From positions 116,858-180,857 of the forward strand of contig NZ_AUGP01000028.1 in NCBI RefSeq assembly GCF_000422725.1: a stretch of DNA of 64,000 nt. Direction: 5' to 3'. The notes under the pieces are model-generated. The model had not been told where the DNA came from, made no database searches, and saw only the letters and a program-made list of their open reading frames with translations. Source of the stretch: Flavobacterium subsaxonicum WB 4.1-42 = DSM 21790. GTDB taxonomy: Bacteria > Bacteroidota > Bacteroidia > Flavobacteriales > Flavobacteriaceae. The position numbers were made by a program, and so were the translations under genes. Below are positions 1-7,955 of the stretch, one piece after another (positions within the stretch are counted from its first letter, which is position 1; each line of letters opens with the position of its first letter).

Positions 1-1
1 A

Positions 2-187
2 AGTAATGGGTTTTTAGATAAGGAATTTGAATTGTATGTTTTAGGTGCTAAATCTGGAAATTTCTGGAAAGAATACAATCTAAAACCAAATCCTCAAATG
101 CCTATTGAATGGGCAAACGGTTATTCGAAAGGTGTAGCCGTTAGTTTGGATAAAAAAACTTTGATTTATTGGTTTATAGTATGGTAA
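2..187 (+). CDS. Unknown protein, C-terminal end only (5' truncated by window)
   Basis: One open frame runs from the window edge to a TAA at 185-187 and gives the last 61 residues of a protein. I do not recognise the family. The segment is rich in aromatic and lysine residues (several Trp, Tyr and Phe) and ends in a hydrophobic IYWFIVW tail. Its codons are markedly more AT-rich than those of rlmN next door, so it may belong to an accessory gene or a poorly conserved protein. No terminator is evident between it and the rlmN promoter. Confidence 0.5.
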   Translation, partial: SNGFLDKEFELYVLGAKSGNFWKEYNLKPNPQMPIEWANGYSKGVAVSLDKKTLIYWFIVW

Positions 188-244
188 TTATAGTTAACGC
201 TTTAATTTGTTAATTTTAACCGCCAAATCTACTATTTAGTGTAG

Positions 245-276
245 TTGTGTTAATTGGCAAATAGTTACTACCTTTG
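245..276 (+). promoter_or_regulatory. Bacteroidetes-type promoter of rlmN
   Basis: TTG at 245-247 and TACCTTTG at 269-276, separated by 21 bp, fit the Bacteroidetes -33/-7 consensus (TTG and TAnnTTTG). The predicted transcription start falls at or next to the ATG at 281, so the rlmN message would have almost no leader. Confidence 0.6.
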
Positions 277-280
277 CAGC

Positions 281-1339
281 ATGCAAACGGAGAAGAAAGA
301 TATTAGGGCGCTTACAAAAGAACAGCTTCGCGATTTTTTTGTGGCACATGGCGATAAAGCATTCCGTGGCAACCAGGTGTACGAATGGTTGTGGAACAAG
401 CGCGCGCATAGTTTTGATGATATGACCAGCATTGGCAAGGCAACACGCCAAATGCTGCAGGATAACTTTGTTATCAACCACATTCACGTAGACCAGATGC
501 AGCAAAGCAGCGACGGTACCGTTAAAAATGCGGTACGCCTGCACGATGGCCTGGTGGTAGAGAGTGTGCTTATACCTACCAAAACGCGTACTACAGCCTG
601 TGTATCCAGCCAGGTGGGTTGCAGCCTTGACTGTAACTTTTGCGCTACCGCACGCCTAAAACGCATGCGTAACCTAAATCCTGATGAAATCTACGACCAG
701 GTGGCTGCCATAGATGCAGAGAGCCGCCTGTACCATAACAGGCCATTAAGCAACATTGTATTTATGGGCATGGGCGAACCGCTTATGAACTATAACAACG
801 TGCTTAAGGCTATAGAAAAAATTACTTCGCCCGAAGGTTTGGGCATGAGCCCAAGGCGTATTACGGTGTCTACATCGGGTTTACCCAAGATGATCAAGAA
901 ACTGGCCGACGATAACGTAAAGTTCAAGCTGGCGGTATCATTACATTCGGGTATAGACGATGTTCGTTCTAAAATTATGCCGTTCAGCGCTAATTTTCCA
1001 TTGGCCGATTTGCGCGAATCGTTAGAATACTGGTACGGCATGACTAAAAGCCGCGTTACTTATGAGTATGTGGTTTGGAAGGGCATAAACGACCGCAGGG
1101 TAGATATCGAAGCCCTGGTTAAATTCTGTAAATACGTGCCGTGTAAAGTCAACCTTATCGAATACAACCCCATAGACGATGGCGAATTTCAGCAAGCCGA
1201 CCCCGAGGCTATCGATGCTTACATAAAAGCACTGGAACGTAACGATATTGTGGTTAAGGTACGCCGTAGCCGTGGTAAAGATATTGATGCTGCCTGTGGG
1301 CAATTAGCTAATAAGAATGAGGCGGTAGGCCAGGAGTAA
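281..1339 (+). CDS. rlmN: 23S rRNA (adenine(2503)-C(2))-methyltransferase RlmN
   Basis: This is a radical SAM enzyme that methylates C2 of A2503 in 23S rRNA and, in this family, A37 of some tRNAs. With the ATG at 281 the protein has 352 residues. The iron-sulfur cysteines form CxxxCxxC at C114, C118 and C121. A conserved Cys near the C-terminus, in the RGKDIDAACGQLA context, is the one that carries the methyl group in the RlmN mechanism. The frame is open upstream to 254, but an ATG there would lie ahead of the -7 promoter element, so 281 is preferred. It is monocistronic. A weak 6-bp hairpin at 1358-1376 lies just behind the stop. Confidence 0.95.
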   Translation: MQTEKKDIRALTKEQLRDFFVAHGDKAFRGNQVYEWLWNKRAHSFDDMTSIGKATRQMLQDNFVINHIHVDQMQQSSDGTVKNAVRLHDGLVVESVLIPTKTRTTACVSSQVGCSLDCNFCATARLKRMRNLNPDEIYDQVAAIDAESRLYHNRPLSNIVFMGMGEPLMNYNNVLKAIEKITSPEGLGMSPRRITVSTSGLPKMIKKLADDNVKFKLAVSLHSGIDDVRSKIMPFSANFPLADLRESLEYWYGMTKSRVTYEYVVWKGINDRRVDIEALVKFCKYVPCKVNLIEYNPIDDGEFQQADPEAIDAYIKALERNDIVVKVRRSRGKDIDAACGQLANKNEAVGQE

Positions 1340-1432
1340 ACAGTTTGCAGCGATAAAGACGTTACACTGCAACGTCTAAAAATAGTAAGCATCCCACAAT
1401 CTTTCAAACCCTGAATGGATTTAACAAATTAG

Positions 1433-1451
1433 CGTAGGGCATCGCCCTACG
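1433..1451. repeat. Short palindromic repeat (8-bp stem, 3-nt loop)
   Basis: CGTAGGGC-ATC-GCCCTACG is a perfect hairpin in the 271-bp gap between rlmN and the polyprenyl synthase. It is followed by an AT-rich stretch (1452-1515) in which variants of GTAATC and its complement GATTAC alternate. There is no T tract, so a repeat element is more likely than a terminator. Confidence 0.55.
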
Positions 1452-1595
1452 TGTAATCGTGTTGCGCGTAATCACGTTATGTATTAGATTACGTGTATGT
1501 GTAATTACATCCGCACATCATTACACCAACACCATAATTGTATTATTTATAAATCAATATTCAATTGCCAATAAATAATAATCAAACTGTTTTAT

Positions 1596-1603
1596 TATCT
1601 TTG
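1596..1603 (+). promoter_or_regulatory. -7 promoter element of the polyprenyl synthase gene
   Basis: TATCTTTG matches the Bacteroidetes -7 consensus TAnnTTTG. It ends 7 nt before the ATG at 1611, so the transcript would be nearly leaderless. No well-spaced TTG was found at -33. Confidence 0.5.
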
Positions 1604-1610
1604 GGGCACA

Positions 1611-2588
1611 ATGAAGATCGTTGAGCAAATAAAGCAGCCCATAGGGCAGGAAATGGAAATTTTTGAGAAAAAATTCCGTGATTCCATGTCGTCTAAAGTG
1701 GCGTTGTTAAACCGCATTACCCACTACATAGTAAACCGCAAGGGCAAGCAAATGCGGCCCATGTTCGTGTTTCTTACCGCCAAAATGGTAAGTGGCGGCA
1801 CCGTTAACGAGCGCACCTATCGTGGCGCTGCCGTTATAGAGCTTATACACACCGCTACCCTGGTGCACGATGATGTTGTAGACGATAGCAACCGCCGCCG
1901 TGGTTTCTTTTCTGTAAATGCATTGTGGAAAAACAAAATTGCCGTGCTGGTGGGAGATTACCTGCTTTCTAAAGGGCTTTTGCTTTCTATAGATCATGGT
2001 GATTTCGATTTGTTGCGGATAATATCCGTCGCTGTGCGCGAAATGAGCGAGGGCGAGCTGTTACAAATAGAAAAAGCCCGCAGGCTGGATATTACCGAAG
2101 ATATTTATTACGAAATCATCCGCCAAAAAACCGCTACCCTTATAGCGGCCTGCTGTTCGCTGGGGGCGTGTTCGGTTAACCCGGAAGGGGATGACACCGA
2201 AAAAATGCGCAAATTTGGCGAACTTATAGGAATGGCATTCCAAATTAAAGACGACCTTTTTGATTATACCGATGATGCCATTGGCAAACCAACCGGTATA
2301 GATATTAAAGAACAAAAAATGACGCTCCCGCTAATCTACGCTCTAAACAACTGCAGTAAAGACGAGAAAAAATGGGTCATTAATTCGGTTAAAAACCATA
2401 ACAAAGACAAAAAGCGCGTTAAAGAGGTTATCGACTTTGTAAAACAAAAGGGCGGCCTTAGTTATGCCGAAGAGAAAATGGCACTGTTTCGCGAAGAGGC
2501 TTTGTTGCTGCTTTCGGGCTACCCATCTTCCCCGTATAAAGATGCGCTGGTTTTAATGGTAAACTACGTTATCGAAAGGAAAATATAA
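1611..2588 (+). CDS. Polyprenyl synthetase family protein (long-chain trans-isoprenyl diphosphate synthase)
   Basis: The 325-residue protein condenses isopentenyl diphosphate with allylic diphosphates, probably to make the side chain of menaquinone. The first aspartate-rich motif is DDVVDD at residues 87-92, followed by the RRRG of the family. The second is DDLFD at 214-218. The length fits octaprenyl- or heptaprenyl-diphosphate synthases (IspB-like), but chain length cannot be read from sequence alone. The protein is cytosolic. The ATG lies 7 nt after a -7 promoter element. Confidence 0.9.
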   Translation: MKIVEQIKQPIGQEMEIFEKKFRDSMSSKVALLNRITHYIVNRKGKQMRPMFVFLTAKMVSGGTVNERTYRGAAVIELIHTATLVHDDVVDDSNRRRGFFSVNALWKNKIAVLVGDYLLSKGLLLSIDHGDFDLLRIISVAVREMSEGELLQIEKARRLDITEDIYYEIIRQKTATLIAACCSLGACSVNPEGDDTEKMRKFGELIGMAFQIKDDLFDYTDDAIGKPTGIDIKEQKMTLPLIYALNNCSKDEKKWVINSVKNHNKDKKRVKEVIDFVKQKGGLSYAEEKMALFREEALLLLSGYPSSPYKDALVLMVNYVIERKI

Positions 2589-2638
2589 TTTTCCTGTATT
2601 CTTAAAATTTTCCAGTATTTAATTTGGGCTAATTTATA

Positions 2639-2725
2639 CCTACAAGGTCTTTAGAGACCTTGCAGGAAGTACGCATAAATTTACGGTACATCGCAACCTA
2701 CAAGGTTTCAAAAACCTTGTAGGTT
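2639..2725. repeat. Two tandem copies of a CCTACAAGGT palindromic repeat
   Basis: Copy 1 (2639-2666) pairs two 12-nt arms with one G.T mismatch around a TTAG loop. Copy 2 (2695-2725, core arms 2695-2708 and 2712-2725) pairs two 14-nt arms perfectly around a 3-nt loop. Both arms start from CCTACAAGGT. The copies are 28 nt apart in the gap between the polyprenyl synthase and the protease. There is no T tract after either copy, which argues for a dispersed REP-like element. Confidence 0.75.
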
Positions 2726-2804
2726 TAATTCCTCACTATTTCCTGAAAATATTTATACGCATCTACCTGTAATTTTCGTTACCTTAGTAGTAATCACCTT
2801 TACT

Positions 2805-4010
2805 ATGGCGTTACAAAATGTAGTATACCTGCTCTTTGGCTTGTGCTGTGCTGTGGCTTTTGCCCAGGGTGGCGAAGACATGCCTGTATTCAAGCCCTTA
2901 AAAGCAACAACTACTAACGCTAAAGATTTTTATTACGAAATTCCGTTTGAATATCCGGGTGCTATAATATTGAAGGTAGGCGTAGGTGGTACAATCTATA
3001 ATTTTGGGCTGGATACCGGTGGCTATACCATGATTACCGATGCGCTGCAAAAAGCCTGCAACTTTATTATAATTAAAAATGAGTTGCTTGGCAGTACCAA
3101 CGGGCTAACAAAACCCACTAATATTGTGCGCGCCGACAGCCTTGCTATTGGCAACCTTGTTTTTAACGATGTAGAAGCCTACCAGGTAAATTTTGATAAT
3201 TCGCCTACAGCGCAATGCCTTATGGATGGCGGACTTATTGGTTCGGCTATCCTTAAAAATTACATCTGGCAGATCGATTATCCCAACAAGAAAATTATTG
3301 TAACCGATAGGATATCAAAACTCAAAAGCCTTGATAAAGCCACAAAAGTGCATGTGCATTTAAACAGCCATTACCAGCCGTATTTTATGGCTCAGTTAAA
3401 TGGGCACTTTCAATGGTTTATGTTCGATACCGGCTGCTCATCGTTGCTGTATCTCGATCCTAAAGATGCCGCTAAGTATACAGCCGAAGCCACTGCCCAT
3501 GCCAAAATTTTGGGTGGCACGGTAGAAACACACCACGGCAGGGTAAAAGACACCATTAACGTATTTAAAGCAGATTTTGAGATGGGCAATTTAAAACTTA
3601 CCGGTAAGCCGGTTCATTATCGTGCCGGTAGTGGCCTAAATTTGGTAGGCAGTCCAATAATTAAAAATTATATTGTTACGCTCGATTTTGAAGACGAAGC
3701 CCTGTACTTTGAACCTATAGAGGGTGCCGAGCCAAAAGATGGGTGGCAGCGTTTCGGCTTTAGCCTGGAATACGAAGCAGGCATCTGTAAAGTGGCGACA
3801 ATAATACAGGGCAGCCAGCCCGATAAGCTGGGCCTTAAACCCGGCGATGTGGTTACAGCCATTAATAACCTGAAAATTACCTGTGCCGATTATTGCGATT
3901 GCCGCGAAACCTTTCGCGCAATGCTCGAAACTGAATCGGTTTTAACCTTAACGGTACAGCAAAACGGCAAGCCTAAAAAAATAATCATCAAAAAAGAGAA
4001 ATTTTTTTAG
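2805..4010 (+). CDS. Secreted retropepsin-like aspartyl protease with PDZ domain
   Basis: The 401-residue protein begins with a signal peptide (hydrophobic residues 3-19, cleavage near AFAQG). Two aspartyl-protease half-sites follow: DTGG starting at D70 and DTGCSS starting at D208, each preceded by a hydrophobic strand as in pepsin/retropepsin folds. A PDZ domain occupies about residues 320-395, with GLKPGDVVTAINNLKI as its carboxylate-binding region. The expected site is the periplasm or cell surface and the substrate is unknown. This aspartyl protease-PDZ arrangement is common in Bacteroidetes. The gene stands alone between repeat-rich spacers. Confidence 0.8.
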   Translation: MALQNVVYLLFGLCCAVAFAQGGEDMPVFKPLKATTTNAKDFYYEIPFEYPGAIILKVGVGGTIYNFGLDTGGYTMITDALQKACNFIIIKNELLGSTNGLTKPTNIVRADSLAIGNLVFNDVEAYQVNFDNSPTAQCLMDGGLIGSAILKNYIWQIDYPNKKIIVTDRISKLKSLDKATKVHVHLNSHYQPYFMAQLNGHFQWFMFDTGCSSLLYLDPKDAAKYTAEATAHAKILGGTVETHHGRVKDTINVFKADFEMGNLKLTGKPVHYRAGSGLNLVGSPIIKNYIVTLDFEDEALYFEPIEGAEPKDGWQRFGFSLEYEAGICKVATIIQGSQPDKLGLKPGDVVTAINNLKITCADYCDCRETFRAMLETESVLTLTVQQNGKPKKIIIKKEKFF

Positions 4011-4173
4011 CATGTAATGTTTTGATTTTTAAATATTTAAATTTTTTAATGTAAAATGTTTAAATTCGCATGCAACCATTTTACAACCCTAATCGTCTAT
4101 GATAATAGAAGTCGGTTAGTAAGTTGAAAAATTAGCAAGCCGAAATCATCCAACCAACCAAACAACACGAGTT

Positions 4174-4734
4174 TTGAAAGTAATAGCCTTACACCAGGAC
4201 GAGAAAGACCTTATAAAGCTGGCGGCAGATAACAACCGGCATGCCCAGCAAAAGGTGTACTCTAAGTATGCGCCCAAGATGCTAAGCATTTGCAGGCAGT
4301 ATATTAAAGACCTGCACCTGGCCGAAGATATAATGATAACTGCTTTTATGAAGGTGTTTGCCAACCTTAAAAATTTTGAGCACAAAGGCAGTTTTGAAGG
4401 ATGGATACGGCGGATAATGGTTAACGAGTGCATTAGCTATATAAGGGTACAAAAAAAAGTAAACTTTTTAGAAGACGAGTATTATGTTGAAGATACGTTT
4501 AACAATATAGAGAGCCATTTTAGTGTAGAAGATATACAGGCTTTGATAGACAGCCTGCCGGATGGTTACAAAATGGTGTTTAACCTGTATGCGATTGAAG
4601 GTTTTAAACACGCAGAAATTGCTAAGATGCTGGGGATTAATGAGGGTACAAGCAAATCGCAACTTTGCCACGCACGCAAAATGCTGCAGGAGCAAATAAA
4701 CAAATTAAAGAATTATGAAAATGGAACCGAATAA
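4174..4734 (+). CDS. RNA polymerase sigma-70 factor, ECF type
   Basis: The 186-residue protein has only regions 2 (about residues 12-80, including the YxxxxLxxAEDIMITAFMKVF core) and 4 (about 115-170, with AEIAKMLGINEGTSKSQLCHARK as the -35-binding helix-turn-helix). That is the extracytoplasmic-function layout. The start is a TTG at 4174; no ATG fits, and region 2 begins soon after. It overlaps the next gene by 20 nt, indicating translational coupling with a probable anti-sigma or target protein. Together the genes from 4174 to 6503 look like a cell-envelope stress module. The inducing signal is unknown. Confidence 0.9.
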   Translation: MKVIALHQDEKDLIKLAADNNRHAQQKVYSKYAPKMLSICRQYIKDLHLAEDIMITAFMKVFANLKNFEHKGSFEGWIRRIMVNECISYIRVQKKVNFLEDEYYVEDTFNNIESHFSVEDIQALIDSLPDGYKMVFNLYAIEGFKHAEIAKMLGINEGTSKSQLCHARKMLQEQINKLKNYENGTE

Positions 4735-5452
4735 CACTATAGAACAAGATTTTAAACAAAAGCTGGAGCAGCGCACCATACAGCCCACAGAAATGGCTTG
4801 GGACAGGCTGGATGCCATGCTTACGGTTGCCGAAAAGAAAAATAAACCCAGCCGCAGCTGGATGTATATGGCGGCAAGTTTTTTGGCCATGTTGCTGGTG
4901 GGGGCGCTTTACTTAAACCAGCAAAAAGAAAATCCTGTTAATGGTGTAAACAATAATACTAATAGCGTAGTAATTACTACAAATGCTGATAAGCCATCTG
5001 AAACAGAGATCGGCGCAACTGCATCTCCACAAATTACTACAGGAACAGAAGAAGTTGTTGCATCGGTAAACACGCCAACACAGGCTAAGCCGCGAGTAAC
5101 AAGAAACGGTTCGGTTAAAAGTGCTGCTACTGCTAAAAATATAAACAATACTCCTAACGTATTAATTAGTAACGAGGCTGTAGCGGTTAACAATCAGCAG
5201 GTAACTACAAATCCGGAAGTAGCCCAACCTGCAAAAATTAAAGTAGATGCCAACGAGCTATTGGCATCGGTTAATAACCCAAAGCTTAACAGTCCGCAAC
5301 TTAAACAGTCAGGTGTTAAGGTCAACGCCAATTCGCTGCTGTCATCGGTAGAAGGAGAACTTAACGACAGCTTTAAGACCAAAGCCTTTCAGGGTATTAT
5401 TAAAAACCTGGACGAGGTAAAAACGGCCGTGGTAAACAGAAATCGCCAATAA
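4715..5452 (+). CDS. Single-pass membrane protein, probable anti-sigma factor
   Basis: The 245-residue protein has a cytosolic segment of about 45 residues, one transmembrane helix (about 49-67, MYMAASFLAMLLVGALYL) and a long low-complexity periplasmic part rich in Asn, Thr, Val and Ala. Two similar blocks near the end, VDANELLASVNNPKL and VNANSLLSSVEGEL, form an internal repeat. The topology and the 20-nt overlap with the ECF sigma gene suggest anti-sigma function. No zinc-binding anti-sigma motif is visible, so this is inference from position. ATG codons at 4715 and 4721 are both possible. Confidence 0.65.
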   Translation: MKMEPNNTIEQDFKQKLEQRTIQPTEMAWDRLDAMLTVAEKKNKPSRSWMYMAASFLAMLLVGALYLNQQKENPVNGVNNNTNSVVITTNADKPSETEIGATASPQITTGTEEVVASVNTPTQAKPRVTRNGSVKSAATAKNINNTPNVLISNEAVAVNNQQVTTNPEVAQPAKIKVDANELLASVNNPKLNSPQLKQSGVKVNANSLLSSVEGELNDSFKTKAFQGIIKNLDEVKTAVVNRNRQ

Positions 5453-5486
5453 CAATCATCAATAACAAAAATTTAATTTAAACAAC

Positions 5487-6503
5487 ATGAAAACTATTAC
5501 TTTTTATGTAGTGGCACTGCTATGCCTTGCCGCTACCAAACTTAGCGCACAAAGCTTTGAAGACAGGGCCGAAATGATTGCCAACAGCATTGAGCAAATT
5601 ACAAAACAGGAAAAAGATTCGCTTAAAATAGAAGTAGAAGCGGTTAACGATCGCTTAGACAATAAAGAAATATCGAACACCGAAGCGGATAACCTAAAAA
5701 AACAGCTTGCCGAAAAACGTGCTAAAAATATTGAAGACCGCGTTGCCGTAGAGCAGCAAAAACTGGCCGACCTTGTTAAAGATAAGGTAGATGGTAAAAT
5801 TTTAGAGGAGAATAAAACCTTTAAGTTTAACTGGAAAAAAGATACCACCAAAACCAAAGAGGTAGATTATAGGAGAACAACATCGCAACTGGTATTTGCC
5901 TTTGGTGTTAACCGCCTGATTAACGATGGCGAGGCCGATGAGAATTTTAAATGGCGATCTGATTTTTATGAGTGGGGCCTTAGCTGGAACACCAGGATGC
6001 TTAAAGAAAACAACCTGCTGCACATTAAATACGGTTTGTCTTTACAGTACAACAACCTGCGCCCTGATAACAACAGGATATTTGTAAAAGAGGGCAGTAA
6101 AACGGTATTGGCCGACTCTGGAATTGACCTTGATGTAGCACGCCTTAGATATGTAAACCTTGTAGTGCCGGTATTTTTAGAATTAGACTTTACCAAAAAA
6201 CGCACTACTGATGACAGAACTTATTTTCCGTCGCATAAAAGCGTGCGTGTAGGCCTTGGTGGCTATGCCGGGGTTAATGTTAAAGAAAAACAAATAATAA
6301 AATACGAGAACGAAAACGGCAACAACGTTAAAAATAAAACCAAAGGAGATTATAACGTAAACGACTTTGTGTACGGTGTTAGCGCCTACATAGGCTACAG
6401 GTCTACAAGCTTATATGCTAAATACGATTTGCAGCCGGTTTTTTCTAATAACGAAATAGACCAGAATAATTTATCGCTTGGCATACGTTTTGATTTCAAT
6501 TAA
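5487..6503 (+). CDS. Predicted outer-membrane beta-barrel protein with coiled-coil N-terminus
   Basis: The 338-residue protein has a signal peptide (residues 1-21, ending KLSAQS). A charged, probably coiled-coil region follows at about 25-125, with repeated Lys/Glu and Leu heptads. The C-terminal 200 residues alternate polar and hydrophobic positions and end in a Phe-terminated strand (LSLGIRFDFN), typical of outer-membrane barrels. It lies 34 bp behind the presumed anti-sigma gene and is probably the third gene of that operon, perhaps a regulated target. A terminator follows at once. The family is not recognised beyond this. Confidence 0.6.
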   Translation: MKTITFYVVALLCLAATKLSAQSFEDRAEMIANSIEQITKQEKDSLKIEVEAVNDRLDNKEISNTEADNLKKQLAEKRAKNIEDRVAVEQQKLADLVKDKVDGKILEENKTFKFNWKKDTTKTKEVDYRRTTSQLVFAFGVNRLINDGEADENFKWRSDFYEWGLSWNTRMLKENNLLHIKYGLSLQYNNLRPDNNRIFVKEGSKTVLADSGIDLDVARLRYVNLVVPVFLELDFTKKRTTDDRTYFPSHKSVRVGLGGYAGVNVKEKQIIKYENENGNNVKNKTKGDYNVNDFVYGVSAYIGYRSTSLYAKYDLQPVFSNNEIDQNNLSLGIRFDFN

Positions 6504-6533
6504 TAATTAAGGGTTAGTTTTGTACTTTTGAAG

Positions 6534-6568
6534 AAAGGTGCTCCGTGGGTTATGGAGCACCTTTTTTT
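6534..6568 (+). terminator. Rho-independent terminator of the sigma-factor operon
   Basis: Arms 6534-6544 and 6554-6564 (AAAGGTGCTCC and its complement) form an 11-bp stem with a 9-nt loop, and the 3' arm runs into seven T. Confidence 0.9.
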
Positions 6569-6732
6569 GTTTTTATAAATTGGCGGTGGCAGTTTTGCTG
6601 ATGTTTTAATAGTAAAGAATTTACACTATCGTAAAATATTGAGGTTGCAATATATCTTTTGCTTTAAGATAAAGTTAAGGCCATTAAAGGCTGTAATAGT
6701 TTTCGTAAATTTATACCAAACAAAACTACAAA

Positions 6733-7638
6733 ATGCCCCACGATCACGCACACAGCCATGGCCACGACCACGCTCATAACATATCGGCCAAGAATATAAA
6801 GGTTGCTTTTTTTTTAAACCTTGGGTTTACCATACTCGAAGTTGTGGGTGGTTTTTATGTAAACAGTGTATCGATACTTTCAGACGCACTGCACGATCTG
6901 GGCGACAGCCTCTCACTGGGCATTTCGTGGTACCTGCACAACCATTCTAAAAAAGGTGCCGATAACAAGTTTACCTTCGGCTACAGCCGATTCTCTCTGT
7001 TAGGTGCGCTGATCAACAGCGTTATCTTAATTACGGGGTCTTGTTTTGTGGTGTACGAGGCTGTTAAAAGGCTTATGCACCCCGAACATGCCGATGCTAA
7101 GGGTATGCTTGTATTTGCCATTGTAGGTATACTGGTAAACGGCTATGCGGCTTTCAGGCTAAGTAGTGGCACGTCTATGAACGAAAAAGTGGTATCCTGG
7201 CATTTAATAGAAGATGTACTGGGCTGGGCGGCCGTACTAATAGCATCTATTGTTATGATGTATTTTGATGCCCCGTGGCTGGACCCGGCGCTATCGTTAG
7301 GTATAACCCTGTTTATTTTGTACAACGTGATTGGCAGGCTAAAAGAAACAATGGTTATACTGCTACAAGGTACTCCTGCCGACATTGATGCCGATGAGAT
7401 AAGGAATAAGATACTACAACTGGACCATGTAACGTCTATGCACCATGTAAACATCTGGTCGTTAGAGGGCGAACACCATGTTTACACCGCCCACGTAAAA
7501 ACACAAGGCATAAATACCTTTTTAGAAGTTATAGCAGTAAAGCGTGCCGTAAAAGATATTTTAAAACAATATCCGTTTACGCATTATACTATTGAAATAG
7601 AACTGGAAGGCGAGAGCTGCGAGCATTTAAAGGAATAG
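6733..7638 (+). CDS. Cation diffusion facilitator (CDF) family metal exporter, zinc-type
   Basis: The 301-residue inner-membrane antiporter moves Zn2+ or a similar divalent cation out of the cytosol in exchange for protons. The first 16 residues are a His/Asp metal-binding tail (MPHDHAHSHGHDHAHN). Six hydrophobic helices follow to about residue 205. Metal-site residues of CzcD/ZitB-type proteins are present: HDLGD in helix 2 and HLIEDVLGW in helix 5. The C-terminal cytosolic domain carries HHVNIWSLEGEHHVYTAHV. The gene converges on the mntA gene with only 8 bp between stop codons. CzcD- or ZitB-type is the best label; the substrate is inferred. Confidence 0.88.
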   Translation: MPHDHAHSHGHDHAHNISAKNIKVAFFLNLGFTILEVVGGFYVNSVSILSDALHDLGDSLSLGISWYLHNHSKKGADNKFTFGYSRFSLLGALINSVILITGSCFVVYEAVKRLMHPEHADAKGMLVFAIVGILVNGYAAFRLSSGTSMNEKVVSWHLIEDVLGWAAVLIASIVMMYFDAPWLDPALSLGITLFILYNVIGRLKETMVILLQGTPADIDADEIRNKILQLDHVTSMHHVNIWSLEGEHHVYTAHVKTQGINTFLEVIAVKRAVKDILKQYPFTHYTIEIELEGESCEHLKE

Positions 7639-7658
7639 TGCCGGCACTAATTATTTTT
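7636..7658 (+). terminator. Palindromic terminator containing both convergent stop codons
   Basis: TAGTGCCGGCACTA (7636-7649) is a perfect 14-bp palindrome followed by ATTATTTTTTT. The TAG stop of the CDF gene is its left end. The TAG stop of the convergent mntA gene, on the other strand, is its right end. The T tract favours termination of the plus-strand transcript. Confidence 0.6.
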
Positions 7659-7955
7659 TTGATATACAACAATTCCAACCCTGTTTATGTGATCTAACAA
7701 ATCCAGATGCGAAATGTGGTTAAGTAACGAAATGTCGAACGTATAGGGCAGCATAAGATCGTCTAAAGCCCAGCTTAATTTATTCAGTAAATTAGAGGTT
7801 AGCGCTTCGCCTTTAAATGTGAGGTCAATGTCAGATGCCGGTTTAAAATTTCCCTTAGCCCTGGAACCGTATAAGATGGCTGTTTCTATTTCGGCAAATT
7901 TTTTAAATTCGCCAATTATCTTATTAACTGTATTTTCATCAAGCCCGTACATCAT
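7647..7955 (-). CDS. mntA: MNT-type nucleotidyltransferase antitoxin (MntA)
   Basis: The 102-residue minimal nucleotidyltransferase carries the exact GSX10DXD signature: G30-S31, then ten residues, then D42-I43-D44. In characterised HepT-MntA systems such an enzyme neutralises the toxin by adding AMP units to a tyrosine near the HEPN active site. It follows the HEPN gene on the same strand with a 4-nt ATGA overlap (7952-7955), so the two are translationally coupled. A second ATG lies 3 nt inside. The assignment is strong by motif and context; activity is inferred. Confidence 0.88.
   Translation of the reverse strand: MMYGLDENTVNKIIGEFKKFAEIETAILYGSRAKGNFKPASDIDLTFKGEALTSNLLNKLSWALDDLMLPYTFDISLLNHISHLDLLDHINRVGIVVYQKNN

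Noticed and set aside
254..280. Upstream in-frame ATG for rlmN
   Set aside because: It precedes the -7 element, and the conserved family start fits the ATG at 281.
236..544. Minus-strand open frame of about 100 codons over the start of rlmN
   Set aside because: It lies inside rlmN on the other strand, shows no motif or promoter, and is a shadow of the coding sequence.
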